From: Pseudomonas graminis
GTDB taxonomy: Bacteria > Pseudomonadota > Gammaproteobacteria > Pseudomonadales > Pseudomonadaceae
Assembly: GCF_002093745.1 (NCBI RefSeq)
Contig: NZ_MTSB01000015.1
Coordinates: 62,001 to 126,000 of the forward strand
DNA length: 64,000 nt
Direction of reading: 5' to 3'
A model generated the notes under the pieces. The model was not told the origin of the DNA, searched no databases, and worked only from the letters and a program-made list of their open reading frames with translations. Below are positions 19,948-27,090 of the stretch, piece after piece. Position numbers and translations under genes: made by a program. Numbering within the stretch: the first letter of the stretch is position 1; each line of letters opens with the position of its first letter.

Positions 19948-20265
19948 GCACTTTTCGACGAACAGGGGCATCATCATGACCATCACCCCCACGACATCAT
20001 CGGCAGCATCACCCTGATGACCCACCCCGGCAACAACCGCGGCTTCTGGCTGCACCCGGACTGGCAAGGCCACGGCTACATGAAAGAGGCCTGCCGCTTG
20101 ACCAATCGACAGTGGTTCGACGTGATGGGTATGCCCCTGATGCAAGTGCCCAAAGCCGCCCCTAATGAAGCCTCGCGGCGCATCTCGATCAACGAAGGCA
20201 TGCGCAAAGTGAGCACACACGACGGGGCGTTTGTCAGCGGACAGTTCGAGGTGGAAGTCTGGATG
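19948..20265 (+). pseudogene. GNAT (RimJ/RimL-like) acetyltransferase fragment
   Basis: The frame from 19948 reads DIIGSITLMTHPGNNRGFWL, then HPDWQGHGYMKEACRLTNRQ, then GMPLMQVPKAAPNEASRRIS and SGQFEVEVW. This is the acetyl-CoA-binding and C-terminal half of a ribosomal-protein-type acetyltransferase (the loop WQGHGYM corresponds to the RGxGxG/A motif). The N-terminal half is missing and the frame carries on past the normal end of the family into non-homologous sequence. It is a decayed gene. Confidence 0.65.
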
Positions 20266-20390
20266 AGTGGTTGGCGCGGGCGCTACAGACAGGCACTTCG
20301 AGCGCCTGACGTGAAGGCAGACCGGGCATTAATCTGTTGCCCAAAACCACGAGCGCAAGTGACATTGCCAATAAGCAGGGAGCGACCCGA

Positions 20391-20864
20391 ATGCCATTGA
20401 CCCGCAAGACCGACCCCGACATCACCCTGGTAACGGTCCAACCCGAAGATTTCGAAACGTTGGTGGCCATACGTATCGAAGCCATGCGCGAAAGCCTCGA
20501 ACGTGTTGGCCGGTTCGATCCGGTGCGCGCCCGAGAGCGTTTTCGAGAAGGGTTTTCTGCGATGTACACTCACTACATTCAGGTAGACGGCAGCAAGGTC
20601 GGCTTCATGGCCGTCAAACCGACCAGCGATGGCCTGTTGCTGGATCACCTATATATCAAGCCGGCTGCTCAAGGGCTGGGCATTGGCTCTGCCGTGCTTC
20701 GGCAGGTGTTCGCACAAGCGGATGCAACCGCATCGACAATACGAGTGGTCGCCCTGAAAGAAAGCGACTCCAACCGCTTCTACGTCCGCCACGGGTTTCA
20801 GCTCGTTGAAAGTGGCGAGTTCGACAACTACTACATTCGCCCGCAACGTCTGATGAGACGCTAA
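20391..20864 (+). CDS. GNAT-family N-acetyltransferase
   Basis: A 157-residue acetyltransferase with the acetyl-CoA loop AAQGLGIGSAVLRQVF (about residues 92-107), preceded by the beta-4 strand LLLDHLYIKP and followed by the ALKESDSNRFYVRHGFQ segment typical of the fold. GGGAG upstream of the ATG at 20391 decides the start; an in-frame ATG 18 codons earlier has no such site. Substrate is unknown. It sits between the decayed acetyltransferase and the convergent 249-residue orphan gene. Confidence 0.85.
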   Translation: MPLTRKTDPDITLVTVQPEDFETLVAIRIEAMRESLERVGRFDPVRARERFREGFSAMYTHYIQVDGSKVGFMAVKPTSDGLLLDHLYIKPAAQGLGIGSAVLRQVFAQADATASTIRVVALKESDSNRFYVRHGFQLVESGEFDNYYIRPQRLMRR

Positions 20865-20874
20865 CGGGTTGTGA

Positions 20875-21624
20875 TCAGCCCGCTGTCGCGGCCTTTTCAG
20901 CCGCACGCGCAGCGAGCATCGCCGCTTCCGTTTCCTGGGTGTGCAGCTCACCTTTGTAAGCCAGTTGATTGAAGAACATGCCGTCCATTTGCTCCTTGGA
21001 TGGCGTCGACGTCTTGGGGATAAACAAAGCGCCCAAATCCAGCGAGTTGGCGAAGTTCTCCTTGGTCAGGTTGTACCGTCCCAGATAACTGCCGCTCCAC
21101 GGCGAGTCGGCATCGACCATATCAATGGCCGTTTCGCGATAAGTGGTGGCTGCCGCTTTCAGCCCACTGGACGCATTCAACAGCGTGTTCAGCTGTTTGG
21201 TGTCCGCTTCGCTCAATTCACCAGAACTGTTAGTCGCCTTCAAATTGCCACTCGCTTCAATCGTGAAGCCGAACTTCTTGCTCGCCAGATCCGGATAGAC
21301 CGACGCCAGCGTCGACTTGAACGCTTCATACGACGTCTTCAACGCCTCCGTCGACGTCCTGTGTTCGGCAGCCTTCTGCGGGAACTCAGGTGACTGGGAA
21401 CGGCCAATCCATGTCTCGATCACCACCATCGGCTCTGTAGTCGCCGGGGTCTCGGTGCTGGGGTGATAAACGACGGCAGGCGTGGTGACAGGCGTATTGG
21501 CGGCAGCGTTCTTCAGCGCTTCCTTCTGCGCGTCGGTGAGCGGTTGCGGAGTGAGCGTCACGCCAGAATGGGGAAGGGTGACGGTTGGAGACGTGTTGTT
21601 GCCGGGGGTAAGTGAGATAACCAT
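20875..21624 (-). CDS. Thr/Pro-rich orphan protein of unknown function
   Basis: A 249-residue protein not recognised as any family. The first 65 residues are rich in Thr and Pro, have no acidic residue in the first 12 and start MVISLTPGNNTSP; the rest (about 75-249) is a helical globular part with WSGSYLGRYNLTKENFANSL and an Ala/Glu-rich tail. There is no Sec signal peptide, membrane segment or lipobox. An unstructured polar N-terminus of this kind is also seen in type III secreted proteins, but no hrp-box-like promoter (GGAACC with a matching CCAC) is visible upstream. It lies beside an IS66 remnant within the accessory patch. Confidence 0.6.
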   Translation of the reverse strand: MVISLTPGNNTSPTVTLPHSGVTLTPQPLTDAQKEALKNAAANTPVTTPAVVYHPSTETPATTEPMVVIETWIGRSQSPEFPQKAAEHRTSTEALKTSYEAFKSTLASVYPDLASKKFGFTIEASGNLKATNSSGELSEADTKQLNTLLNASSGLKAAATTYRETAIDMVDADSPWSGSYLGRYNLTKENFANSLDLGALFIPKTSTPSKEQMDGMFFNQLAYKGELHTQETEAAMLAARAAEKAATAG

Positions 21625-21768
21625 TTCATCGATCCATGATTGCGGGGTGTAGACAGGGTATCGACGCAGTTCAGGGCAGCTTTAACAGAGGCTGGTCGGG
21701 CCAACCTGTTCAAGATGTTTCGGGCAAGCGTATAAAAGTGATTCTGGCGCTCCATCAGAGCCGGTCGA

Positions 21769-22059
21769 GCATTTATCAGATTGGAAAAAAGGGGGCATCT
21801 GACGTTCTACCTTGATGGCGGGGCCGTACCTATCAATAATTGGTGCGAAACCGGATCCGTCCAAGGGCTTTTGGACGCAAGAACTGGCTTTTTGCAGGAT
21901 CGCTGCGTAGCGTCGAACGGGCAGTTGTGATCATGAGCTTGATTCAGGCTGCGCGGCAGAAGGTATGATCCGGTTGTTTATCTGAAAAGGCGTTCTCACG
22001 CGCCTGCCGACGCAACGGGTGAGTGAAACTGATCATTTGCATCCACACAAGCGGCAACC
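21769..22059 (+). pseudogene. Decayed IS66-family transposase (C-terminal part)
   Basis: Three frames together give the conserved C-terminus of IS66 TnpC: GHLTFYLDGGAVPINNWCE (from 21769), then RIRPRAFGRKNWLFAGSLRS and AVVIMSLIQAARQ after one shift, then VLTRLPTQRVSETDHLHPHK after another, with stops between. The motif order (…DNNWxEN-RP…NWLFAGS…IMSLI…LTRLP) is that of the family. Both ends and the rest of the element are missing. The whole gap 21625-22112 otherwise holds nothing recognisable. Confidence 0.85.
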
Positions 22060-22112
22060 ATCCAACCTTGCAGATAAGTCAGAGGCACTAAACGCCATCC
22101 AATTACTGCGGA

Positions 22113-22733
22113 TCACGCTCGGCGTGTCATCAATAGCATCGAGGCGGCAGCCGACAACAAACCAGCGCAGCAACGGTTAAACATTTGCTTGCCACGAGGC
22201 AGAGCAAACCAGCGGCGCATATGCAATCCGATGTACGCATAGATGCCAATGGCAATCCACTCCAACACCAAAAACAGAAGACCGAGCAACGTAAACTGAG
22301 AACCAATATCTGCCGTTGGGTCGACGAATTGAGGCAAGAACGCGGTAAAAATCAGGATGGCTTTGGGGTTACCAGCGGCGACGAGGAATTCCTGCCTTGC
22401 CAGCGCGTATAGACCTAACGGGACGTTCTTTGACTCGGCTTCCGCTTGCGGTGTAGCGCTCCACAACTGGTATGCCAAATAGAAAAGATATGCTGCGCCA
22501 ACTATTTTGATCCCATAGAAGATTAACTCTGAAGTTTGCAGCACTACGGCCAAGCCTGTCGAAGCCAGCGCAATCATCACCGCGAACGCTATCAAGCGAC
22601 CAGCACCTGCCAAGCATGATGTGCGGTATCCGTAGCGTGTCGCATTGCTGATCGACAACAGATTGTTAGGCCCTGGCGTCATATTCAGGGCAAAGCAGGC
22701 GGGCAGGAATAACGCTAGTGTCGCAAGGTTCAT
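22113..22733 (-). CDS. LysE/RhtB-family amino-acid exporter
   Basis: A 206-residue inner-membrane protein starting MNLATLALFLPACFALNM with TPGPNNLL, the signature of the family's first helix, and five to six hydrophobic helices in all (YRTSCLAGAGRLIAFAVMIAL, FYGIKIVGAAYLFYLAYQLW, then the C-terminal ones). Members export amino acids or related metabolites. The start at 22733 is chosen because the family starts at this point; earlier in-frame ATGs at 22745 and 22784 exist. Substrate unknown. It is divergent from the small orphan gene at 22912. Confidence 0.85.
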   Translation of the reverse strand: MNLATLALFLPACFALNMTPGPNNLLSISNATRYGYRTSCLAGAGRLIAFAVMIALASTGLAVVLQTSELIFYGIKIVGAAYLFYLAYQLWSATPQAEAESKNVPLGLYALARQEFLVAAGNPKAILIFTAFLPQFVDPTADIGSQFTLLGLLFLVLEWIAIGIYAYIGLHMRRWFALPRGKQMFNRCCAGLLSAAASMLLMTRRA

Positions 22734-22911
22734 ATGGAGATCCATAACCATTTTTGCTTCAATCTTACAATTGAGCTGCCGCATGTGCCACTGTCCTTAG
22801 GGTCCTGAGTGGAGCATGTACTGTCAGGACGCTGGCGCATTCAAAAAGGTGTATCCCCCGGACGCTTACAATGCTGATGCCAAATGGATTACAAGATGGG
22901 AGCCCGCAGGA

Positions 22912-23259
22912 ATGAGCTTTGACATTATTATTTTGAAGCCTACAGACCTCAGTGAAGAGGATCTGTCCAACGTTGAGGATGTGCTAGATATTGGATGCCC
23001 TGAGGTCGTGATCACATTTCTAGAGTCGGTGTTCCCTGGATCTGCTCAAGGTGCATTTTCGGATGGTGAACGTTACTCGCTTGAGTCTGCTCAGAATGGA
23101 GACCCAGTGACCACCATACACCTGACTCTCAGGTACGGCCGAGCTTGGTCTGAGGCAACCAATGCTGAGTTCTTGACCCAGCTCTTGAGGCTCTGCCAAT
23201 TGCTCCAGTCAGTTGCTTATGCGGTCTCCGATAACTCAAGGCTTACACCTCCCTGCTAA
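22912..23259 (+). CDS. Small acidic hypothetical protein
   Basis: A 115-residue acidic protein that starts MSFDIIILKPTDLSEEDL. GGGAG about nine bases upstream of the ATG at 22912 favours this start over the longer in-frame extension from 22816. No membrane segment or signal. The mixed strand and helix pattern with aromatic ends looks like the small cytosolic immunity-type proteins found in accessory regions, but no family is recognised and no partner toxin is next to it. In the gap that follows, a 15-codon frame at about 23304-23351 with a good GGAGG site ends quickly and may be the remnant of another gene. Confidence 0.55.
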   Translation: MSFDIIILKPTDLSEEDLSNVEDVLDIGCPEVVITFLESVFPGSAQGAFSDGERYSLESAQNGDPVTTIHLTLRYGRAWSEATNAEFLTQLLRLCQLLQSVAYAVSDNSRLTPPC

Positions 23260-23425
23260 AGACGGCCCCTCTTGCTCGCGAGGGCGACGTGGAGGTTTGG
23301 AAGATGACTTGGCCAGATTTTACGAAAAGCATGCAGGCTAAACAGCATTAAGACGTAGTGAAGCAGCTTTGGATTGGGGCACATCATTTTTACGGTGAGC
23401 GACAGAAAATTGTGCGTTGCGTGTC

Positions 23426-24049
23426 TTATGTGACGACAAGTGGGTTGGCGTCCAGCTGTGATTGGAGCTTTTTGATTTTTTTCAGGTGTCTAAGTTCTGT
23501 AGACATCCCGCGTGCTACCAGTGTGCCGCAGAACATGATGAAAAGACCTGCCATTTGAGCTTGGGGTTTTCCCGTGACACCCAGGTAAGCCATGACGATA
23601 TTGCAGTAGATGAATAGCATCCCGGCCAAAATAGCGCCAGCGTAGGCCGATACCTTCTTGTCTATTGGAATATTGACGACTACTACGCGCCCGGAGGGGG
23701 AAACGTCGATACTTTTCGCCACCACTTTCATATCCGCCAGTGTCAGGTTTCCCGCAGCGTGCGCTGCCATGAGCGCCTTGGCTTTGTTAGGCGAGGTATC
23801 GATTTTTGTGGTGGTCTTAAAAATTTCGGCGCCTGCAGCGGTTTTCAAGAACTCATGGGGCAGGCTGCCTTCCACTGTGTATGCGCTCATTTCCTTCAAA
23901 CGTTTGAATTTGCGCTGAGCCAGGTGCTCGTTATGAAAATCGAAGGATGATTTGAGCAGCTTGAGAGCAAATTGGAAGGCTACCAATATGCCTACGATGT
24001 AGCCCAGAGCTCCGCTTCGGGCCAATATTTCTTGTACGGTGGTTGCCAT
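23426..24049 (-). CDS. Predicted membrane protein of unknown function
   Basis: A 207-residue protein starting MATTVQEILARSG; GGAGG five bases ahead of the ATG at 24049 decides the start over an in-frame ATG four codons upstream. One membrane helix near the N-terminus (GYIVGILVAFQFALKLL), a basic soluble middle of about 90 residues, and two helices near the C-terminus (SAYAGAILAGMLFIYCNIVMAYLG and AGLFIMFCGTLVARGM) followed by a basic tail. The middle may be cytoplasmic. No family recognised. It lies at the end of the accessory patch, next to tRNA-Thr. Confidence 0.6.
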   Translation of the reverse strand: MATTVQEILARSGALGYIVGILVAFQFALKLLKSSFDFHNEHLAQRKFKRLKEMSAYTVEGSLPHEFLKTAAGAEIFKTTTKIDTSPNKAKALMAAHAAGNLTLADMKVVAKSIDVSPSGRVVVVNIPIDKKVSAYAGAILAGMLFIYCNIVMAYLGVTGKPQAQMAGLFIMFCGTLVARGMSTELRHLKKIKKLQSQLDANPLVVT

Positions 24050-24144
24050 TTTCTCCTCCATATTGAATGTGAACCTGTGTCATGAGTGATTGCTCCGTGC
24101 ATATCACTAGACGTCTGCTCCAGCGTTTCCAATCCCAAAAACAA

Positions 24145-24172
24145 AAAAGGCCCACCTTTCGGTGAGCCTTTC
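24145..24172 (-). terminator. Terminator downstream of tRNA-Thr
   Basis: On the minus strand AAAGGCtCACC-GAAA-GGTGgGCCTTT runs into a T-rich tract, just after the tRNA 3' end. Confidence 0.85.
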
Positions 24173-24185
24173 TTGTTGCTGCGTA

Positions 24186-24261
<76 letters not shown>

Positions 24262-25030
24262 GTAATGGGCTGCGAGTATATAGAGTCTGATGCGCTTGTA
24301 AACCCTAGCTGTCTGATTCAGTTGAAAAAAATCGACCGTTGGCGTTTTTCATCGGACGTGAGCCGTCGGCGGTGCAGGACGTTTCCTTTGGTTTGGGGGG
24401 ATTGGTCTGTTTGGGGTGTGTGAGTGCTGTGGTTTTGAGTGTGTTTTTGCCGCTCGTCGTTGAGGGCTTCGGGGCTGGCGGTCGGTGGATTTTTAACCAG
24501 GCGGTGCAAACCGATGCGTCCAGCGAGGATGGCGATCTGGTGCATGAACAGGCGCTGGGCAGGTGCGGTCGTTTTGGGGGTGTTGCAGGGTGAGGGTGCT
24601 TTGCATAGGCTTGTTCTCAACGGCCCGGGCTACTGAGTCAGCAGCACAGGCCGTTAGCTTTTCAGCCAGCAGATAAAGGACTATCTGATGAGTGATGCGA
24701 TGGATCGTAACCGGGCTTCGGGTGTTGTATGCCGCAGGCGGGTCATTCACTGAAGAGTTGTTGAAGGACATGTGTATCGCGTCTGGCCCTTTCGGGTTGT
24801 GCGCAAGGTGGGGCTGAGGATTGGCGTCTGAATCGCATGAATGTGCGTCTGGATGCTCACGAAAGCTTCATCGATACTTGAAGAAATGCCCGGATCCTCT
24901 GGATCCGGGCATTTTTCTGTGCGGTGGTTCCTGTTGTGGGGCGCTGGCGTGGCATTTTTGCTGGAGTTTGGTTTTTTGTGGCCGATACAGTTGTATCGAA
25001 AATGGCAGTCGGCCATGGACAGCAAGTGCA
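24262..25030. other. Non-coding or decayed stretch between tRNA-Thr and the J-domain gene
   Basis: No frame here has a convincing ribosome binding site or protein-like composition. A minus-strand frame at about 24318-24620, rich in His, Pro, Thr and Arg, overlaps other open frames and looks like a by-chance frame or remnant. A near-perfect hairpin, ATGCCCGGATCC-tct-GGATCCGGGCAT flanked by AA and TTTTT (24886-24916), is a likely bidirectional terminator. I see nothing else. Confidence 0.5.
24886..24916. terminator. Rho-independent terminator ahead of the J-domain gene
   Basis: Twelve-base stem ATGCCCGGATCC / GGATCCGGGCAT with a three-base loop and a T-run on the plus strand. No clear gene precedes it on the plus strand. 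Confidence 0.8.
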
Positions 25031-26044
25031 ATGCAGAGAACACCCACGCATTACGAGCTGCTGAGTGTTGCTCGCGATGCCTCTCCTGAGCAGATCAAGA
25101 AGGCTTATCGCAAGCTGGCGCAGAAGCTGCACCCGGACAGGAATTCCGATCCTTACGCCTCGGACATGATGGGCGTCGTCAATGCGTCCCATGATGTGTT
25201 GTCGGATGCCGGACGGCGTGCGGCGTATGATGCGCAGTTGGCTGCCGACGAGCACAAGGCCCGTGCGGACGCTGCTCGCCGCAGGCAGGCGCAGGCGGTG
25301 AAAGGGCAGATGGTCCATGTTTATGGTTCGCCGTCAGCCCATGCGCCTGTCGCGCCGCAGCGCAATGTGCAGCCAGGGGCGACTCCCAAGGCTTCTCCTT
25401 CTCCCGCATCCTCTCCCCGTGGTCGACGTCGCCGTCAGGCGTTGCGTTGGGCGTTGCTGTTCGTGGTTTTTTGCGCGGGCGGGGCGTGGATGGGGTATGA
25501 CCCGAACGCAGGTAAATCTTTTGTGCCGGCCGAACCCGCGCCGGTTGCGCAGACGTGGGTCAAGCCAGCTCCGGCCGTTGCGGTTGAGTCGCCCGTGGTC
25601 AGCACGGCAAAGCCGGTTGAGCCGGTGGCTTCCGAGTGTGAGTTGCCAGCGCTGGACCCGATGGGCGAGCCGTGGCCGGACAAGCCGGGTTACCTGAAGG
25701 GCATGCCGTTGCTCAAGGACAACGGCTGGTCGCAGATTACTGTGGATAACTCCGCCGGGGAGTCGGCGGTGTACGCCAAGGTCACGGATGCGGTAGGGCG
25801 CAGAGCGTTTCGGCATGCGTTTGTGCCGGCCGGGGCGGTGTTCAGTTTTGCCAAGATGGACCCTGGGCTGTACCTGCTCAAGTACAAGATGATGAGTACG
25901 GGCTGCGCGTTTGCGTCGGGCCGTATTTTGCTGGAAGAAACGCCGATGGGCAGTCAGATCAAGTCCAGTGCCTACAAGCTGACGTTGCGCAAGTTGCAGA
26001 ACCGTAGTGTGCCGTTTACGCGGTTGAAGGATGATCAGTTTTAG
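25031..26044 (+). CDS. Membrane-anchored J-domain protein
   Basis: A 337-residue protein. Residues 4-68 are a DnaJ domain (THYELLSVARDASPEQIKKA…) with HPD at residues 34-36, the contact that stimulates Hsp70 ATPase. A basic linker leads to one membrane helix (about 137-157, ALRWALLFVVFCAGGAWMGY), then a Pro/Ala/Val-rich spacer and a C-terminal domain (about 200-337) with CELPALDPMGEPWP and a beta-rich part. By topology the J-domain is cytoplasmic and the tail periplasmic. The tail is not recognised. No hsp70 partner is adjacent. The ATG at 25031 is the first that starts with the J-domain. Confidence 0.8.
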   Translation: MQRTPTHYELLSVARDASPEQIKKAYRKLAQKLHPDRNSDPYASDMMGVVNASHDVLSDAGRRAAYDAQLAADEHKARADAARRRQAQAVKGQMVHVYGSPSAHAPVAPQRNVQPGATPKASPSPASSPRGRRRRQALRWALLFVVFCAGGAWMGYDPNAGKSFVPAEPAPVAQTWVKPAPAVAVESPVVSTAKPVEPVASECELPALDPMGEPWPDKPGYLKGMPLLKDNGWSQITVDNSAGESAVYAKVTDAVGRRAFRHAFVPAGAVFSFAKMDPGLYLLKYKMMSTGCAFASGRILLEETPMGSQIKSSAYKLTLRKLQNRSVPFTRLKDDQF

Positions 26045-26087
26045 CGGTTGAGCCATTACGTGAGTGCGGCGTCGCCTGTTCAGTCTT

Positions 26088-26110
26088 CGCGGACAAGTCC
26101 GCTCCCACGG
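26088..26110. repeat. REP-type repeat unit
   Basis: TCGCGGACAAGTCCGCTCCCAC is a classic Pseudomonas REP core, placed just after the J-domain gene. Confidence 0.75.
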
Positions 26111-26218
26111 GCTTCGGCAATCGTGCGTAGAGATCATCTTTTGCAACGCTTTCAGGCCGGTTTTTGAAGGCTTGGTCTCTTTCTTTTGAAGGACATTTCC
26201 GAGAGAATCCCCGACCGC

Positions 26219-26247
26219 TTGCGCCTCTCGATCTGTGCTTCTAATAT
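26219..26247 (+). promoter_or_regulatory. Sigma-70 type promoter for the leader RNA and DUF6124-like gene
   Basis: TTGCGC (26219-26224), 17-base spacer, TAATAT (26242-26247). The predicted transcription start, near 26254, falls at the first base of the first leader hairpin, which supports both calls. Confidence 0.5.
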
Positions 26248-26253
26248 CCCTTC

Positions 26254-26467
26254 GTCGCTGCACATCAGCGATCGGGTTTAGTAGCCCGCAGTGAGTTAAG
26301 GCGTAACACAACCGCGTTTCATCAGGCTTCGTCCCGATGCTATGGCGGCTGTGCGCTTGGCACCTTCGGGTGCGCCGGTTCTTAGCTCACCGGTCTACTA
26401 ACTCGCGTACAGTCGCCGCCTTTCGTTTAGTAGCGAATTGGCAGCGACTTCATAGAAGGAGCTAAGC
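26254..26467 (+). ncRNA. Structured 5' leader of the DUF6124-like gene (candidate regulatory RNA)
   Basis: About 214 bases between the promoter and the ATG form a consistent fold. Hairpin 1: TCGCTG-cacat-CAGCGA (26255-26271). Hairpin 2: CGGG-TTTAGTAG-CCCG (26273-26288). A long-range helix GGCGGC/TGT (26344-26352) with ACA…GCCGCC (26409-26420) encloses a CACC-TTCG-GGTG tetraloop hairpin (26361-26372), a CCGGT/ACCGG hairpin (26375-26393) and the free segment CTACTAA (26395-26401). Hairpin 3: TTCG-TTTAGTAG-CGAA (26422-26437). Hairpins 2 and 3 have identical loops on unrelated stems, and CTACTAA is complementary to seven bases of either loop. The ribosome binding site AGAAGGAG (26453-26460) follows hairpin 3. 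Pairings are read by eye; function is inferred. Confidence 0.55.
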
Positions 26468-26794
26468 ATGGTCAAAGTAACCCCCGATCCACCCAACAAA
26501 CAGTCCAGCACTGCGCCGGTCTTCGACAAGGCTGTCGTCAAGCGTGCGATGGCGTGTTATCTGCCCACTTCCCGACCACCCAAAGAACCCCACGACAGCA
26601 AATTCGACTTCATCAGCCTCGAAGCAACGTTAGTGCATGCACTGGATTTTCTGCGTTGTGCAACGGCCACTGCCCACGAACTTGGCGATGAACTGGACGG
26701 CTCGCAGCGAGACCTGGCCTTCGCCTCCATGCACATGATGGAAATGGCCAAAGTCATGGTCGAGCGTTCGCTGGAGTGCGTGGAAGAGATCTGA
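26468..26794 (+). CDS. DUF6124-like small protein
   Basis: A 108-residue soluble protein starting MVKVTPDPP, with a Pro/Ser-rich first 50 residues and a helical C-terminal part (SLEATLVHALDFLRCATATAHEL … MHMMEMAKVMVERSLECVEEI). The opening xKVTPxPP and the C-terminal helical hairpin fit the DUF6124 family found in Pseudomonas, often in several copies per genome; function unknown. GAAGGAG lies seven bases before the ATG. It stands alone behind a long structured leader and is followed by a perfect inverted repeat. Confidence 0.75.
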   Translation: MVKVTPDPPNKQSSTAPVFDKAVVKRAMACYLPTSRPPKEPHDSKFDFISLEATLVHALDFLRCATATAHELGDELDGSQRDLAFASMHMMEMAKVMVERSLECVEEI

Positions 26795-26811
26795 AACATC
26801 ACGTCAAAATG

Positions 26812-26842
26812 ATCGTGTACAGGCCCGTTACCTGTACACGAT
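26812..26842. repeat. Perfect 12-base inverted repeat after the DUF6124-like gene
   Basis: ATCGTGTACAGG, loop CCCGTTA, CCTGTACACGAT. It starts 17 bases after the stop codon. There is no T-run, so it may be a processing/stability hairpin or a protein-binding site rather than a classical terminator. Confidence 0.7.
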
Positions 26843-26885
26843 TCAATCGCCTTACAGGCTTGTGCCAGAGCCTTTACCAAATCTT

Positions 26886-27070
26886 TATGCACAATTGGCG
26901 TATAAAAATTTGCGCGCGTGACCAGATATGTGCAATAGGCCTGATTGTGCCGCAAAGCACTGTTTTTGCGGGCATTGAGAAGTAGGGCGAGAAAAAATCA
27001 GGGGCTTGATTAACTGGCGCGCCAAGCTTTAACGCACTCATCCACATTTTCATCAACAGACTTATCCACA
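26886..27070 (+). other. DnaA-box cluster with a 12-base tandem array
   Basis: TTATGCACA (26886-26894) and TTATCCACA (27062-27070) match the DnaA-box consensus TTATNCACA exactly. Upstream of the latter are TCATCCACA (27038-27046, one mismatch) and TCATCAACA (27050-27058, two mismatches), so three boxes stand in direct orientation at an exact 12-base pitch. The stretch 26843-27090 has no gene and includes AT-rich runs. This is not oriC, since dnaA and its neighbours are absent. No initiator gene of a plasmid or phage is near. Confidence 0.5.
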
Positions 27071-27090
27071 GGTTGCTCCTGTGTTTTGCC

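Noticed and set aside
24318..24620. 100-codon minus-strand frame rich in His, Pro and Thr near tRNA-Thr
   Set aside because: Unusual composition, no ribosome binding site and competing frames; at most a decayed remnant.
27015..27024. Palindrome TGGCGCGCCA as a possible operator
   Set aside because: Short and GC-rich, so expected by chance at this base composition; no neighbouring match.
26843..27090. Chromosomal origin (oriC) from the DnaA boxes
   Set aside because: dnaA, dnaN, rpmH and gidA, which flank oriC in Pseudomonas, are absent.
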